A DNA stretch of 64,000 bases, taken from NCBI RefSeq assembly GCF_900091465.1, contig NZ_FMHV01000002.1, positions 6,758,001 to 6,822,000 on the forward strand. Direction: 5' to 3'. A program made the translations under genes and the position numbers. Source of the stretch: Micromonospora rhizosphaerae. GTDB lineage: Bacteria > Actinomycetota > Actinomycetes > Mycobacteriales > Micromonosporaceae. Below the pieces are notes generated by a model. That model was not told where the DNA came from, ran no database searches, and was given only the letters and a program-made list of their open reading frames with translations. This document shows positions 37,829 through 47,326 of this stretch, in pieces (positions within the stretch are counted from its first letter, which is position 1; every line of letters begins with the position of its first letter).

Positions 37829-39117
37829 AGGGTCTCCTCGGGCAGGTAGGTCAGGGTCACCCGGTCGTCGGGGCCGAGCAGCTCGTTGGCCTGTTCGGCG
37901 ATCTGCTCGGCGGTGACCGCGAGCCAGGCCGGCAGCCGCTCGGCGGCCTTCGCCGGATCGCCGAACTGCGTGGCGTACCGGCCGAGCATGTCGGCCCGGC
38001 CGTCCACGGTGGACATCTGCCGCCACCACATGGTGCTCAGCAGCGCCTTGGCCCGGTCCAGCTCGGCGGCGGTCACCGGCACGGTGGTCAGCTCGTCGAC
38101 CACCTCGGCGACCCCGGCGGTCAGCCGCTGGGCGCTCACCCCGGGGCGGGCGGTGGCGGTGGCGATCAGCGGGGCCGGTGCGTGCGCCAGGTCCACTCCG
38201 TACGCCCCGACCAGGTCCGGCTGGGCGATCCGTTCCCCGTCGGCGAGGCGCTGGTAGAGCCGGCTGCCCCGGCCGGTGCCGAGGATGGTGGCGAGGACGG
38301 TGGTCACGTCGTACCCGGGCGTGCCGAACGGGTGGGTGCGGTGCGCGACGTACACGCGCGGCGCAGGCACGTCGGCGGTGACGGTCTCCACCGCCGGCCG
38401 CCCGGTCGCCGGGACGACCCGCCCCTGCGGCGCGGCCGGGATGTCGTCGCGGGCGGGGATGGCGCCGAAGTACTTGTCGGCCAGCGCGAAGACCTCGGCC
38501 GGGGCCGCGTCCCCGACCACCGTGAGCACCGCGTTGTTCGGCGCGTAGTAGGTGGTGTGGAAGGTCTGGAAGGTTTCCAGGGCGGCGGCGTTCAGGTCGG
38601 CCATCGAGCCGATCGTGGCGTGGTGGTACGGGTGGCGCGGCGGGTAGAGCAGCGGGAGGAGCCGCAGCCAGGCGTCGCCGTACGGGACGTTCTCGTAGCG
38701 CTGGCGGCGCTCGTTCTTGACCACGTCGCGCTGGTTGTCCAGCGTCTCCTGGGTCAGCGCCGGCACCAGGCCGCCCATCCGGTCGGCCTCCAGCCAGAGC
38801 GCCAGCTCCAGGTGCTCCGCCGGGACGGTCTCGAAGTAGTTCGTCCGGTCCGGATTCGTGGTGGCGTTGAGCGAGCCGCCGGCGCCCTGGATGAGCTTCA
38901 TGTGCTCGGTCTTGGCCACGTTCGCCGAGCCCTCGAACATCAGGTGCTCGAAGAGGTGGGCGAAGCCCGTCTGCCCCTCCGGCTCGTGTCGGGAACCCAC
39001 GTCGTACCAGAGGTTCACCGCGACCGCGGGGGCGGTGCGGTCCTCGCTCACCACCACGCGCAGGCCGTTGTCCAGTCGGGTCGTCTCGATCGGCCAGGGG
39101 TAACCGCTCTCGGGCAT
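37825..39117 (-). CDS. M16 family zinc peptidase, catalytic subunit
   Basis: A 430-residue M16 peptidase with the inverted zinc motif HLFEH at residues 54-58 and downstream Glu in ERRQRYENVPYGDAW. Its partner without zinc follows immediately with overlapping stop/start, so a heterodimer is likely. The ATG is preceded by TAGCGT and exactly six bases, implying a leaderless transcript for the operon. Confidence 0.9.
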
Positions 39118-39129
39118 GGCACGACGCTA
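39118..39129 (-). promoter_or_regulatory. -10 box of the leaderless M16 operon promoter
   Basis: On the minus strand TAGCGT (39129-39124), six bases, then ATG at 39117. Confidence 0.55.
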
Positions 39130-39238
39130 TCCGATCTCGCCGGCGGAAAGGTGACGAGCGGGGAGCATCGACCGCCCGCGCCGGGGGTACACGCGGAACA
39201 TGTCCGCCCCCGCCCCGCCGGGCCCGCGGCGCGTCCGC

Positions 39239-39451
39239 TCAGTCCGGCGGCTCGCTCGGGGTCACCGTCTGATCCGACGTCCGGTGCTCCAGGGTGGTGT
39301 CCTCGGCGACGTTTGAGTCCTCCCGGACGTCCGACTCGGTGAGGATGGCGTCGGCCTGGGCCCCCGCGTTCTCGCTGCCCGCCGCCGCCTCCTCGGGCAG
39401 CAGGTGGGCCCGCGACTCCACCCGTTCCTGGTCGCTCTGCTCGTGACTCAT
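39239..39451 (-). CDS. Small acidic hypothetical protein
   Basis: A 70-residue acidic, disordered-looking peptide (MSHEQSDQERVESRAHLLPEE...) with no hydrophobic core and many Glu, Asp, Ser and Thr. GGGGGT lies upstream of the ATG. No family recognised. Confidence 0.5.
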   Translation of the reverse strand: MSHEQSDQERVESRAHLLPEEAAAGSENAGAQADAILTESDVREDSNVAEDTTLEHRTSDQTVTPSEPPD

Positions 39452-39527
39452 GCCGACCCCCATACCCCGTGTACCGCAGTGCGGAACGGAGTTAGCCTTC
39501 CCCGTCCCGTCGGGTAGGCTGGCGGAC

Positions 39528-39593
39528 GTGACGCGGTCGTATCGATGGTTTAGGCAGCCGGCTGGAGGAGCCGGTGACTTCACCATGATCTGA
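39528..39593 (+). CDS. Attenuator leader peptide with Tyr, Trp and Phe codons
   Basis: A 21-codon frame beginning GTG and reading VTRSYRWFRQPAGGAG then DFTMI and TGA. It carries Tyr, Trp and Phe within four codons (positions 5-8) and lies between a TAGGCT box (39515-39520) and the DAHP synthase gene. Its 3' half is part of the first arm of the attenuator stem. Stalling at these codons would report shortage of charged aromatic tRNAs. Confidence 0.75.
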   Translation: MTRSYRWFRQPAGGAGDFTMI

Positions 39594-39662
39594 CGTCACT
39601 CCTCTTCGAGCCGGCTGGGCAGGGATGGTTCCCTGCCCTCTCGCGTACGAGCAGCCGGCTCG
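39555..39662 (+). promoter_or_regulatory. Transcription attenuator of the DAHP synthase gene
   Basis: Four mutually exclusive arms are visible. Arm 1 CCGGCT (39558-39563) pairs with arm 2 AGCCGG (39569-39574). Arm 3 CGAGCCGGCTG (39607-39617) is a perfect 11-bp inverse of arm 4 CAGCCGGCTCG (39652-39662), enclosing a nested perfect 9-bp hairpin (39617-39625 with 39630-39638). Arm 1 (CAGCCGGCTG) can also pair with arm 3. This is the anti-terminator/terminator layout of trp-type leaders. There is no long U run after arm 4. Confidence 0.7.
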
Positions 39663-39709
39663 TCCCCGGGCGCCGGCACCGGGGCACGGTCGGCGGAAGG
39701 AACCCCACC

Positions 39710-40795
39710 GTGACGACCCCGGACACCGACCGGGTCAGTGATCAGCGGATTGACCGTGTCGTGCCGCTGACCACCCCGGCCCTGCTCCACCACCACCTGC
39801 CCCTGGACGCAACGCTCGCCGAGGCCGTGCTGGCCGGTCGGCGCGCGGTCGGCCGGGTGCTGGACCGCGCCGACGACCGCCTGCTGGTCGTGGTCGGCCC
39901 GTGCTCCGTGCACGACCCGGCCGCCGCCCTGGATTACGCGGGCCGGCTGCGCGAGGTCGCCGACCGGCTCGCCGACGACCTGCTGGTGGTGATGCGGGTC
40001 TACTTCGAGAAGCCGCGATCGACGGTGGGCTGGAAGGGCCTGATCAACGACCCGGGGCTGGACGGCTCGGGCGACGTCAACACCGGCCTGCGGACCGCCC
40101 GGGCGCTCCTGCTCGACGTGCTGCGCCTCGGCCTGCCGGTCGGCTGCGAGTTCCTGGACCCGATCACCCCGCAGTACATCGCCGACACCGTCGCCTGGGG
40201 CGCGATCGGGGCGCGGACGGTGGAGAGCCAGGTGCACCGGCAGCTCGCCTCCGGTCTGTCCATGCCGATCGGCATGAAGAACCGCCCCGACGGCAGCATC
40301 TCCACCGCGGTGGACGCGATGCGGGCGGCCGGCGTGCCGCACGTCTTCCCCGGCATCGACTTCTCGGGCACCCCGGCGATCATGCACACCCGGGGCAACG
40401 CCGACGGCCACCTGGTGCTCCGCGGTGGCGGTGGCCGGCCGAACTACGACGCCGAGTCGGTGGCGGGGGCGCTGGACCTGCTCCGCGCGGCCGGGCTGCC
40501 GGAGCGGGTGGTGATCGACGCCAGCCACGCCAACAGCGGCAAGGACCACCGGCGCCAGCCGCTGGTCGCCGCCGACGTGGCCGGGCAGCTCGCCGCCGGT
40601 GAGCGCGGGATCGTCGGCATCATGCTGGAGAGCTTCCTCCAGCCCGGCCGGCAGGACCTCGATCCCACCCGCGAGCTGGAGTACGGCCGTTCCATCACCG
40701 ACGCCTGCATCGGCTGGGACACCACCGCCGGGGTCCTCACGGACCTGGCCGCGGCCGTCCGGGCCCGCCGCGCCACCCTCCCCACCCCGGCGTGA
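39710..40795 (+). CDS. 3-deoxy-7-phosphoheptulonate synthase (DAHP synthase, class I)
   Basis: A 361-residue class I (AroF/G/H-like) DAHP synthase, which condenses phosphoenolpyruvate and erythrose 4-phosphate at the entry of the shikimate pathway. Key motifs: VVVGPCSVHDP (metal Cys), MRVYFEKPRSTVGWKGLINDP, GMKNRPDG, and IDASHANSGKDH. The GTG start has AAGGA nine bases upstream. It sits downstream of a leader peptide and attenuator, so expression probably responds to aromatic amino acids. Confidence 0.93.
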   Translation: MTTPDTDRVSDQRIDRVVPLTTPALLHHHLPLDATLAEAVLAGRRAVGRVLDRADDRLLVVVGPCSVHDPAAALDYAGRLREVADRLADDLLVVMRVYFEKPRSTVGWKGLINDPGLDGSGDVNTGLRTARALLLDVLRLGLPVGCEFLDPITPQYIADTVAWGAIGARTVESQVHRQLASGLSMPIGMKNRPDGSISTAVDAMRAAGVPHVFPGIDFSGTPAIMHTRGNADGHLVLRGGGGRPNYDAESVAGALDLLRAAGLPERVVIDASHANSGKDHRRQPLVAADVAGQLAAGERGIVGIMLESFLQPGRQDLDPTRELEYGRSITDACIGWDTTAGVLTDLAAAVRARRATLPTPA

Positions 40796-40807
40796 CCCCC
40801 AGACGCA

Positions 40808-40842
40808 CAGCGCCGCCCCGGCAGAGAGCCGGGGCGGCGCTG
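40808..40842 (+). terminator. Terminator hairpin after the DAHP synthase gene
   Basis: A perfect 15-bp stem (40808-40822 with 40828-40842) around the loop AGAGA, starting 12 bp after the stop. No U tract. Confidence 0.75.
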
Positions 40843-41068
40843 GGTGTCGGTGTGCAGGTCGCCTCTCGGCGAGTGGCACGACGCGGCTCCAGCCGAACGG
40901 TATTCCGCGAAGGCAATTTAGGTGAGGCCCGGGGACACTGGACACACCGACGCTCTGCACAACGAGGCGGGGGCCCCCGGTGTTCCGGCCCGCCCGGTGA
41001 CCGCCGTCACGCCGCCCGCCGCCGGCCCGGGGACGTTTGACCGTTTCGGGCCCGGGTAGCTGATCGAG

Positions 41069-41293
41069 GTGACCGACGACGCACCCGTGACGGACGAGCC
41101 GGACATCCAGCGGCTCGACGATCTGCTCGACGACATCTACCACGGTCAGGAGCGGATGACACAGGCGGCCATCTACCGCCGGGCCGTCGCCGCGGAACTC
41201 CCGGCGGAGCTGCTCTCCCGGATCGCCGCCATCCCGCAGGGCGAGTACGCGGTCGACGAGGTGGCCGACCTGCTGGGCCGTTCGGTGCCCTGA
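41069..41293 (+). CDS. Small hypothetical protein, acidic and helical
   Basis: A 74-residue protein with an acidic N-terminus and a helical C-terminal half (AAELPAELLSRIAAIPQGEYAVDEV is the pattern) that resembles the DUF2795-type small-domain proteins. GTG at 41069 follows TAGCTG by six bases. Function unknown. Confidence 0.6.
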   Translation: MTDDAPVTDEPDIQRLDDLLDDIYHGQERMTQAAIYRRAVAAELPAELLSRIAAIPQGEYAVDEVADLLGRSVP

Positions 41294-41319
41294 GTGCGGG
41301 CAGAGGAGAGGACAGCCAG

Positions 41320-41529
41320 GTGAGCGACCGCAAAGAGGAGCACGAGCACATCGAGGCGCTCGGCCAACCGCCGAAAGGTCCGGACCCGAACGCCGATCCC
41401 GACTTCTCCGGCGAATACCAGGAGACGGCGGTGGATGACGACATCATCACCGGCGAGGACGAGGACAACCGCGAGCCGGAGGCGCCACGCGGTTGGGCCG
41501 GCGAGAACCACGGCACCACCCCGACCTGA
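41320..41529 (+). CDS. Small acidic hypothetical protein
   Basis: A 69-residue, strongly acidic, low-complexity peptide (VSDRKEEHEHIEALGQPP...) with no predicted fold. GGAGAGGA lies 12 bases before the GTG. It follows the 74-residue gene by 26 bp and is probably cotranscribed. Confidence 0.55.
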   Translation: MSDRKEEHEHIEALGQPPKGPDPNADPDFSGEYQETAVDDDIITGEDEDNREPEAPRGWAGENHGTTPT

Positions 41530-41577
41530 CGGGCGAACCCCGAGCCGGCCGGCGCGGGCGCCGGGCGGTCATCCGGC

Positions 41578-41607
41578 GAAAGGGCCGGCGCGAAGGCCGG
41601 CCCTTTC
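41578..41607. terminator. Bidirectional terminator hairpin
   Basis: A perfect 12-bp stem GAAAGGGCCGGC / GCCGGCCCTTTC around GCGAAG, flanked by short A and T runs on the two sides. It lies between convergent genes. Confidence 0.8.
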
Positions 41608-41616
41608 ACCGTGCGG

Positions 41617-42156
41617 TCACTTGCCCTGCTGGCCGCCCTGGGCCGCCCGCTGGGCGACCGCGTACCCCAACTGGAGGAAGTCGGAGGCGGCCACGGCGGT
41701 CAGCGCGGTGGCGACCAGCCGGGTCAGCCGGGGTGCCAGCACCAGTCCGCCGGTGAGGCCGGTGGCCACCCAGACCGCCAGGCAGAACGGGCAGCTCAAC
41801 AGCTCGCCGATGGCGTGCCGGGTCGGGTTGCCGGAGTCGCGGACCTTCTCCATCACCTCGCCCGTTCCGATGGGGCGGTCGTAGCGGGTGAACGGGGCCC
41901 GCAGCGGGCTGGTGATGGCGTCCTTGGCCAGCAGCCGGCTCACCTTGTGGGTCGCGATGGAGAGCAGCACCACGTCGGCCGTCGCGGGTCGCTCCGGCAC
42001 CGGCCGCCCGGTCGCCCTGACCAGCCCGGCCAGGGCCGCGGTCACGGTGGTATAGGTACCCATCGCCGCCAGGTAGCCGCCCAGCGGCCGGTGCTCGTGC
42101 GGCGCGTACGCCCGGCGCAGCCGCGCCGCCTTCTTCTTCAGGCCACTCTCGGTCAC
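41617..42156 (-). CDS. DUF1360 family membrane protein
   Basis: A 179-residue DUF1360 protein. Two or three membrane helices (GYLAAMGTYTTVTAALAGLV, WVATGLTGGLVLAP, LVATALTAVAASDFLQL) surround the family motif TADVVLLSIATHKVSRLLAKD and the ELLSCPFCLAVW cysteine pair. GTG at 42156 has GAGGAG six bases upstream. Function unknown for the family. Confidence 0.82.
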   Translation of the reverse strand: MTESGLKKKAARLRRAYAPHEHRPLGGYLAAMGTYTTVTAALAGLVRATGRPVPERPATADVVLLSIATHKVSRLLAKDAITSPLRAPFTRYDRPIGTGEVMEKVRDSGNPTRHAIGELLSCPFCLAVWVATGLTGGLVLAPRLTRLVATALTAVAASDFLQLGYAVAQRAAQGGQQGK

Positions 42157-42193
42157 CCGGTCTCCTCGGTTTGTCACGGCACGTGAAGCCGGC

Positions 42194-42523
42194 TCAGCCG
42201 GCGGTCAGGTTGTCGGCCACCTCGCGGGCCAGGTTGGCCAGGGTCTGATCGGCCAACCCGTCGGAGTCCCCGCCGGCCAGGTCGAGCCGGACCCGGGCGC
42301 CGCCGGCGTCGACCGGCTCCACCTGGATCTCCGCCGACCAGCCGGGCGCGGAGTCGCTGTACCAGGTGGCCCGCATCTGTTCGATGCTGATCACCTCCGG
42401 GCGGCGGTGGCCGTCCTGCCGTAGCGGCTCGGGCAGCCACGCGGCCGCACGGTCCGGGTCGATCGCCGTGTTGAAGACCACCTCGGGCGGCTCGGACATC
42501 CCCCGCTCGGCGTGCGCCGCCAT
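42194..42523 (-). CDS. Small SRPBCC-like protein
   Basis: A 109-residue protein whose pattern (PEVVFNTAIDPDRAAAWLPEPL, ATWYSDSAPGWSAEIQVEPVDAGGARVRLDL, LANLAREVADNL) fits a polyketide-cyclase/START-like SRPBCC fold that binds a hydrophobic ligand. The ATG overlaps the stop of the upstream gene (TGATG), so the two are coupled. Confidence 0.65.
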   Translation of the reverse strand: MAAHAERGMSEPPEVVFNTAIDPDRAAAWLPEPLRQDGHRRPEVISIEQMRATWYSDSAPGWSAEIQVEPVDAGGARVRLDLAGGDSDGLADQTLANLAREVADNLTAG

Positions 42524-42840
42524 CAGGCGCCCCGCAGCCGGCTCGGGTCGACCTCGCGCCCCGGGTGCCGGGCGAGGTACTCCGTCTCCAGCTCCGCTGT
42601 GCGGCGCAGGTGGTGGGCGAGCGCGGAGTCGGTCGCGTGCCGCAGGGTGTCCAGCCGGGTGCGGTGCAGGCTGTGCATCTCCCGGATCAGGTCCTCGTCG
42701 GCCAACTCGACGGGATCCACCCCGAGCAACTCGCCGTCGACCTCGCCGACACCGACGCCGTCGTGCAACTGCTCGCCGTCCCACTCGGGCAACCGCTGCT
42801 CCGGGCTGGCGTCACCGGTCCGGCGTACTGATTCGGTCAT
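42523..42840 (-). CDS. Small conserved actinobacterial protein (DUF6158-like)
   Basis: A 105-residue protein of mainly helical, charged sequence (PVELADEDLIREMHSLHRTRLDTLRHATDSALAHH is the core). The segment LADEDLIREMHSLHRTR and the C-terminal EYLARHPGREVDP match a small family found beside SRPBCC genes in actinomycetes. GAGGGGG precedes the ATG. Confidence 0.65.
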   Translation of the reverse strand: MTESVRRTGDASPEQRLPEWDGEQLHDGVGVGEVDGELLGVDPVELADEDLIREMHSLHRTRLDTLRHATDSALAHHLRRTAELETEYLARHPGREVDPSRLRGA

Positions 42841-42972
42841 CCTCGCCCCCTCATCTCGTTCGGGCTGGCGTCTAGACGAATGCCCACGCCGCATGTCACC
42901 AAACCCCGCGACGGCGCGTCGACTACGACACCGCGTCGGAGACGGCCGGCGGCCCCGGTACCCTCTTAAGGC

Positions 42973-43389
42973 ATGAAGCGGCTCTGGACACCGGCGTGGA
43001 TCGCCCGCCACGTGGCCATGGTCGTGCTGGTCGTCGGATTCCTCGGCCTGGGCTGGTGGCAGATCAGCCGAGCCGCCTCGGGAAACTCGCTGAGCTGGGC
43101 GTACGCCGTGGAGTGGCCGGTCTTCGCCGGCTTCGTGGTCTTCGTCTGGTGGCGTGAGGTGCGGCACACGCTGCGCGGCGCGCCGGAGCCCCGGCCCGGC
43201 GCGGCGCCGTCTGCGGCCGCCGGCCCCGAGCCGGCCGCCGCCACCCCGGGGGTACGCCGACCGGTGCGGGTCAACCGCACCCCGCTGCCCGCCACGGGGG
43301 CGGAGGACGGCGACCTCGCCGAGTACAACCGCTACCTGTCATGGTTGAACGCCAACCCGGGCGCCCGGCCCGGTGACTATCCCGGCTGA
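42973..43389 (+). CDS. Hypothetical membrane protein
   Basis: A 138-residue protein with two membrane helices ([20 protein letters not shown] and [15 protein letters not shown]) followed by a Pro/Ala linker and a short C-terminal motif ([16 protein letters not shown]). It is conserved next to DUF3817 genes in actinomycetes. A TACCCT box ends eight bases before the ATG. Confidence 0.7.
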   Translation: MKRLWTPAWIARHVAMVVLVVGFLGLGWWQISRAASGNSLSWAYAVEWPVFAGFVVFVWWREVRHTLRGAPEPRPGAAPSAAAGPEPAAATPGVRRPVRVNRTPLPATGAEDGDLAEYNRYLSWLNANPGARPGDYPG

Positions 43390-43414
43390 GGCCGGTTCGG
43401 AAGGACGGACGAAG

Positions 43415-43741
43415 GTGGGCGGAGCCCTTACCCGGTACCGCGTGATCGCCTGGATCGTGGGCGTGGCGCTGGCCGTGCTGGTCCTGATCGGCATGCCGCT
43501 GAAGTACGGCTTCGACAACTCGACGGTGGTGGCGGTCGTCGGCACCGCGCACGGCTGGCTCTTCATGATCTACCTGGCCGCCACCTTCGACCTGTCCCGC
43601 CGGGCCGACTGGTCGCTGAAGCGGATGCTGCTCGTGATGCTCGCCGGTACGGTGCCGTTCGTGTCGTTCTACGCCGAGCGCCGGGTCAGCCGCTGGCTCG
43701 CCCCCGAGCAGCCCCGTACGCCGGAGCCGGTCGCCGGCTGA
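43415..43741 (+). CDS. DUF3817 family membrane protein
   Basis: A 108-residue DUF3817 protein with three membrane helices: YRVIAWIVGVALAVLVLIG, VAVVGTAHGWLFMIYLAATF and MLLVMLAGTVPFVSFYAERR. GTG at 43415 has GGAAGGA upstream; an in-frame GTG at 43373 lies inside the previous gene and is less likely. Function unknown. Confidence 0.8.
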   Translation: MGGALTRYRVIAWIVGVALAVLVLIGMPLKYGFDNSTVVAVVGTAHGWLFMIYLAATFDLSRRADWSLKRMLLVMLAGTVPFVSFYAERRVSRWLAPEQPRTPEPVAG

Positions 43742-43773
43742 CCAGCCGGCGCGGGCAGGCCGCCCGGCGGGCG

Positions 43774-44301
43774 TCAGCGCTTCGGCCGCCACGGGTCAGC
43801 GGAGGCGAGCGGTTCCTTCCAGCCGCCGTAGCGGGCGCCCTCGCGCGCCCGCCGCAGGGCCCGGGTGACCTGGCCGAACTGCCGCTCGTCGTCGCTGCTG
43901 AAGAGCAGCACCTCGGCGCCCCGATACCGCCCCCACAACTCGTACGCCGGCGGCCGCCAGCGGTCTCCCACCAGCGCGAACACCAGGGGCAGCAGGCCGA
44001 CCGCCCCCAGCGTCAGGTACGCCCCGGCGGTGAGCCGCTGCAGTCCGCCGGTGAAGCCGAGCAGCACCCCGACCCCGCCGATCATCGCGGCGGTGACGGC
44101 GACCGCGCGGAGGGCGAGCCGGTCGTGCGGGCCCCGGGTGGTCCAGAGCTGGGTCAGCTCCGCGACCGCCCAGCTGTTCCGGCCGACGGTGAAGCGCTCG
44201 GCGGTGACGACGATGCCGGGCCGCGCGTAGAGCAGGGTCGGGGTGGCCCCGCTCGCCTTCGGCGACCGGGGCGGTTGGGTGGCGGAGCCATCGGTCTGCA
44301 C
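43774..44301 (-). CDS. DUF6232 family membrane protein
   Basis: A 175-residue protein with an N-terminal PH-like strand region (LLYARPGIVVTAERFTVG, WAVAELTQLWTTRG), two membrane helices around residues 66-112, and a C-terminal helix that includes FGQVTRALRRARE. It fits the DUF6232 group. GGAGG precedes the GTG. Confidence 0.72.
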   Translation of the reverse strand: MQTDGSATQPPRSPKASGATPTLLYARPGIVVTAERFTVGRNSWAVAELTQLWTTRGPHDRLALRAVAVTAAMIGGVGVLLGFTGGLQRLTAGAYLTLGAVGLLPLVFALVGDRWRPPAYELWGRYRGAEVLLFSSDDERQFGQVTRALRRAREGARYGGWKEPLASADPWRPKR

Positions 44302-44802
44302 GGCGTCCTCCCAGGCCGGCGCGCCGGGTTGCCTGCGCCGCCGCTGAGCTGTGCCGATGCCCTCGGGCGGGATTCCCGGCTGCGCGCTTCATTGTGTTGC
44401 CGTGGCGCCAGCCGGATCCGCCGTTTTTCGGGTGCTGAGGCGCGGATATCGGGCCGCTCCCCGCCGACAAAACAGATTCATATCAGTCTTTGTCGGTATT
44501 TTGCGTCGCGTTGCCTGGCGACATCCGCCGGGAACGACGAATCGGGCCAGTCGCTCGATCCGCCCATGCCACGCCCGGACCGCCACCGCCAGCGGGGGAG
44601 GCGGTCACGAAGCGTCACTGTCCCCAGTGGCACTTCCCGGCGCTTTGCCAACATTCGCCCCAACTTCAACTGCGGTTGACTTCCGCCACGGGTTAGGTTG
44701 GGCGAGCCGGACCGGTCCACCGCCATCCACCCGGATGGCCCCGGCCGGTGTCGCCGCGGCAGCAATAGGCCCCGGCGACCGTGGGAGAGGAGCCTTCCGC
44801 TC
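44302..44802 (+). promoter_or_regulatory. Long structured leader of the NlpC/P60 gene
   Basis: Five hundred bases without a supported gene. Immediately before the peptidase gene GTCGCCG (about 44749-44755) pairs with CGGCGAC about 17 bases on, preceded by a CCGG-rich stem-loop containing ATCCacccGGAT, and followed by GAGAGGAG. Such leaders upstream of cell-wall peptidase genes in actinobacteria often contain a c-di-AMP (ydaO-type) riboswitch, but I do not find its consensus with confidence. Confidence 0.4.
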
Positions 44803-45771
44803 TTGTCGTCCTTACGAATCCTGCTGCGCTCGCTGGCGGTCGCCGCCCTCTCGGCCGCGCTGATCGCCCCGGCGTCGGTGGCTCGGGCCGAGCCCACCCC
44901 CGCCGAGCTGACGAAGCAGATCGAGAAGTCCTCGACTGAGCTGGAGCGAATCGTCGAGTCCTACAACAAGCTCAAGGAGGAGATCAAGGCCAACAAGGCC
45001 ACGGCGGCCGCGTTGCAGGCCCGGATCGGCCCGTTGCAGGCGCAGGCCGAGCGGAGCCGCGCCGACGTCGGCGTGCTCGCCGTCACCGCGTACAAGACCG
45101 GCGGCCTGCCGACCGCCCAGGCCCTGCTCGAGCAGGGCGGGTCCAACTCGCTGGTGGACCGGCTGGGCACGCTGGACCAGCTGACCCGGCAGCGTCAGGC
45201 AACCATCGCGAGCTTCACCACCGACCAGCGGAAGCTGATCGACGAGAAGACCCGGCTGGACGCGACGCTGGCCCGGGAGGCCGCCCAGGCGAAGCAGCTC
45301 GCCGCCGGCAAGAAGAAGATCGAGGCGGATCTGGCCCGGCTCTACGAGCTGCGCCGGCAGGCGTACGGACGGGCCACCGAGGCGCCGGGCACCGCCAGCT
45401 CGGCCGGCAGCCCCCCGGCCATCTCCGGCTCCGCCGGGGTGGCGGTCCGGTACGCGTACGGGGCGATCGGCAAGCCATACGTCTGGGGGGCCGACGGGCC
45501 CGACGGGTACGACTGCTCCGGGCTGACCCTGGCGTCGTGGCGGGCGGCCGGAAAGTCGCTGCCGCACAACGCGGCGATGCAGTGGGACGCCACCGCACGC
45601 ATCAGCCGCAGCTCCCTGCAACCCGGCGACCTGGTCTTCTACGAGGGTCTGGGTCACGTCTCCCTGTACGTCGGCAGCGGTCAGGTGATCGACGCGCCGA
45701 GCGCGGGCCGCAACGTCAGCAAGCGGGACATGGACATCATGACGATCGCCGGCTACGGCCGGGTCCGCTGA
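44803..45771 (+). CDS. Secreted NlpC/P60 peptidoglycan endopeptidase (RipA-like)
   Basis: A 322-residue secreted cell-wall hydrolase. TTG at 44803, with GAGAGGAG upstream, gives a signal peptide (LAVAALSAALIAPASVARA, cleavage after ARA). A long coiled coil follows (about residues 35-200), then an NlpC/P60 domain with the catalytic Cys in YDCSGLTLASW (Cys 238) and His in GLGHVSLYVG (His 285). It would cleave peptide stems during growth or division. It is preceded by a long structured leader and ends at a strong terminator. Confidence 0.9.
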   Translation: MSSLRILLRSLAVAALSAALIAPASVARAEPTPAELTKQIEKSSTELERIVESYNKLKEEIKANKATAAALQARIGPLQAQAERSRADVGVLAVTAYKTGGLPTAQALLEQGGSNSLVDRLGTLDQLTRQRQATIASFTTDQRKLIDEKTRLDATLAREAAQAKQLAAGKKKIEADLARLYELRRQAYGRATEAPGTASSAGSPPAISGSAGVAVRYAYGAIGKPYVWGADGPDGYDCSGLTLASWRAAGKSLPHNAAMQWDATARISRSSLQPGDLVFYEGLGHVSLYVGSGQVIDAPSAGRNVSKRDMDIMTIAGYGRVR

Positions 45772-45796
45772 CGCCGCGGACTGACTCCCGAGACAG

Positions 45797-45835
45797 CGAA
45801 TGGCCGGCGTCCCCCTATCGGACGCCGGCCATTCG
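45797..45835. terminator. Bidirectional terminator hairpin
   Basis: A perfect 16-bp stem (45797-45812 with 45820-45835) around the loop CCCTATC. It separates the peptidase gene from the convergent sigma factor gene. Confidence 0.8.
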
Positions 45836-45855
45836 TCTAGCTAATTACTACCGGC

Positions 45856-46857
<1,002 letters not shown>

Positions 46858-46905
46858 CAGCCCCCCCGTAACTTCCGCTGTGTCCACCCGTGCTGACACC
46901 TACAC

Positions 46906-46931
46906 AACAGATGAGACGCGTCGGGGATTCC
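46906..46931 (-). promoter_or_regulatory. SigR/SigH-type promoter of the sigma factor gene
   Basis: On the minus strand GGAAT (46931-46927) is followed by exactly 18 bases and GTT (46908-46906). This is the consensus of redox-stress sigma factors (SigR in Streptomyces, SigH in Mycobacterium). The transcript would start near 46896-46899. Confidence 0.6.
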
Positions 46932-47326
46932 ATGTCGTGGGTCGAAAGTGTCACGAATGCCTGAGTAGTAGCTGAGAGCCCGGTCCATGTTTGCTGTCAG
47001 GACCCTGCCGGGTGAGGCGCCTCCGGGCGCCACAAACGGGCCGGCGGATCAGCGGAATCATCGCCCGCCCACGGAATCGCATCATTGCGAAATCCATGAA
47101 CGCAGCGATCCGCGTCACCGCCTCATTGCGATCCTGGTCACTGCGAGATACGCGCCGGTGGACCGGTCGGTTCAGCCACGGGTGAGGATTACCCCACCCC
47201 TCGGTGAACAATCCGCAGCGCGCTGAACGTCCCGTTCGGGGCGTGACGTGCGTCTCGGCGGGTGGCGCCCGGGCGATGCGGGACCGGGCGGGCGCCTCGC
47301 CGGTGGCCAGCGACGGGGCGCGGGGG
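46932..47326. other. Intergenic region between murQ and the sigma factor gene
   Basis: About 395 bp without a convincing gene, noticeably richer in A/T than its surroundings near 47060-47130. No RNA gene or repeat was recognised. Confidence 0.5.
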
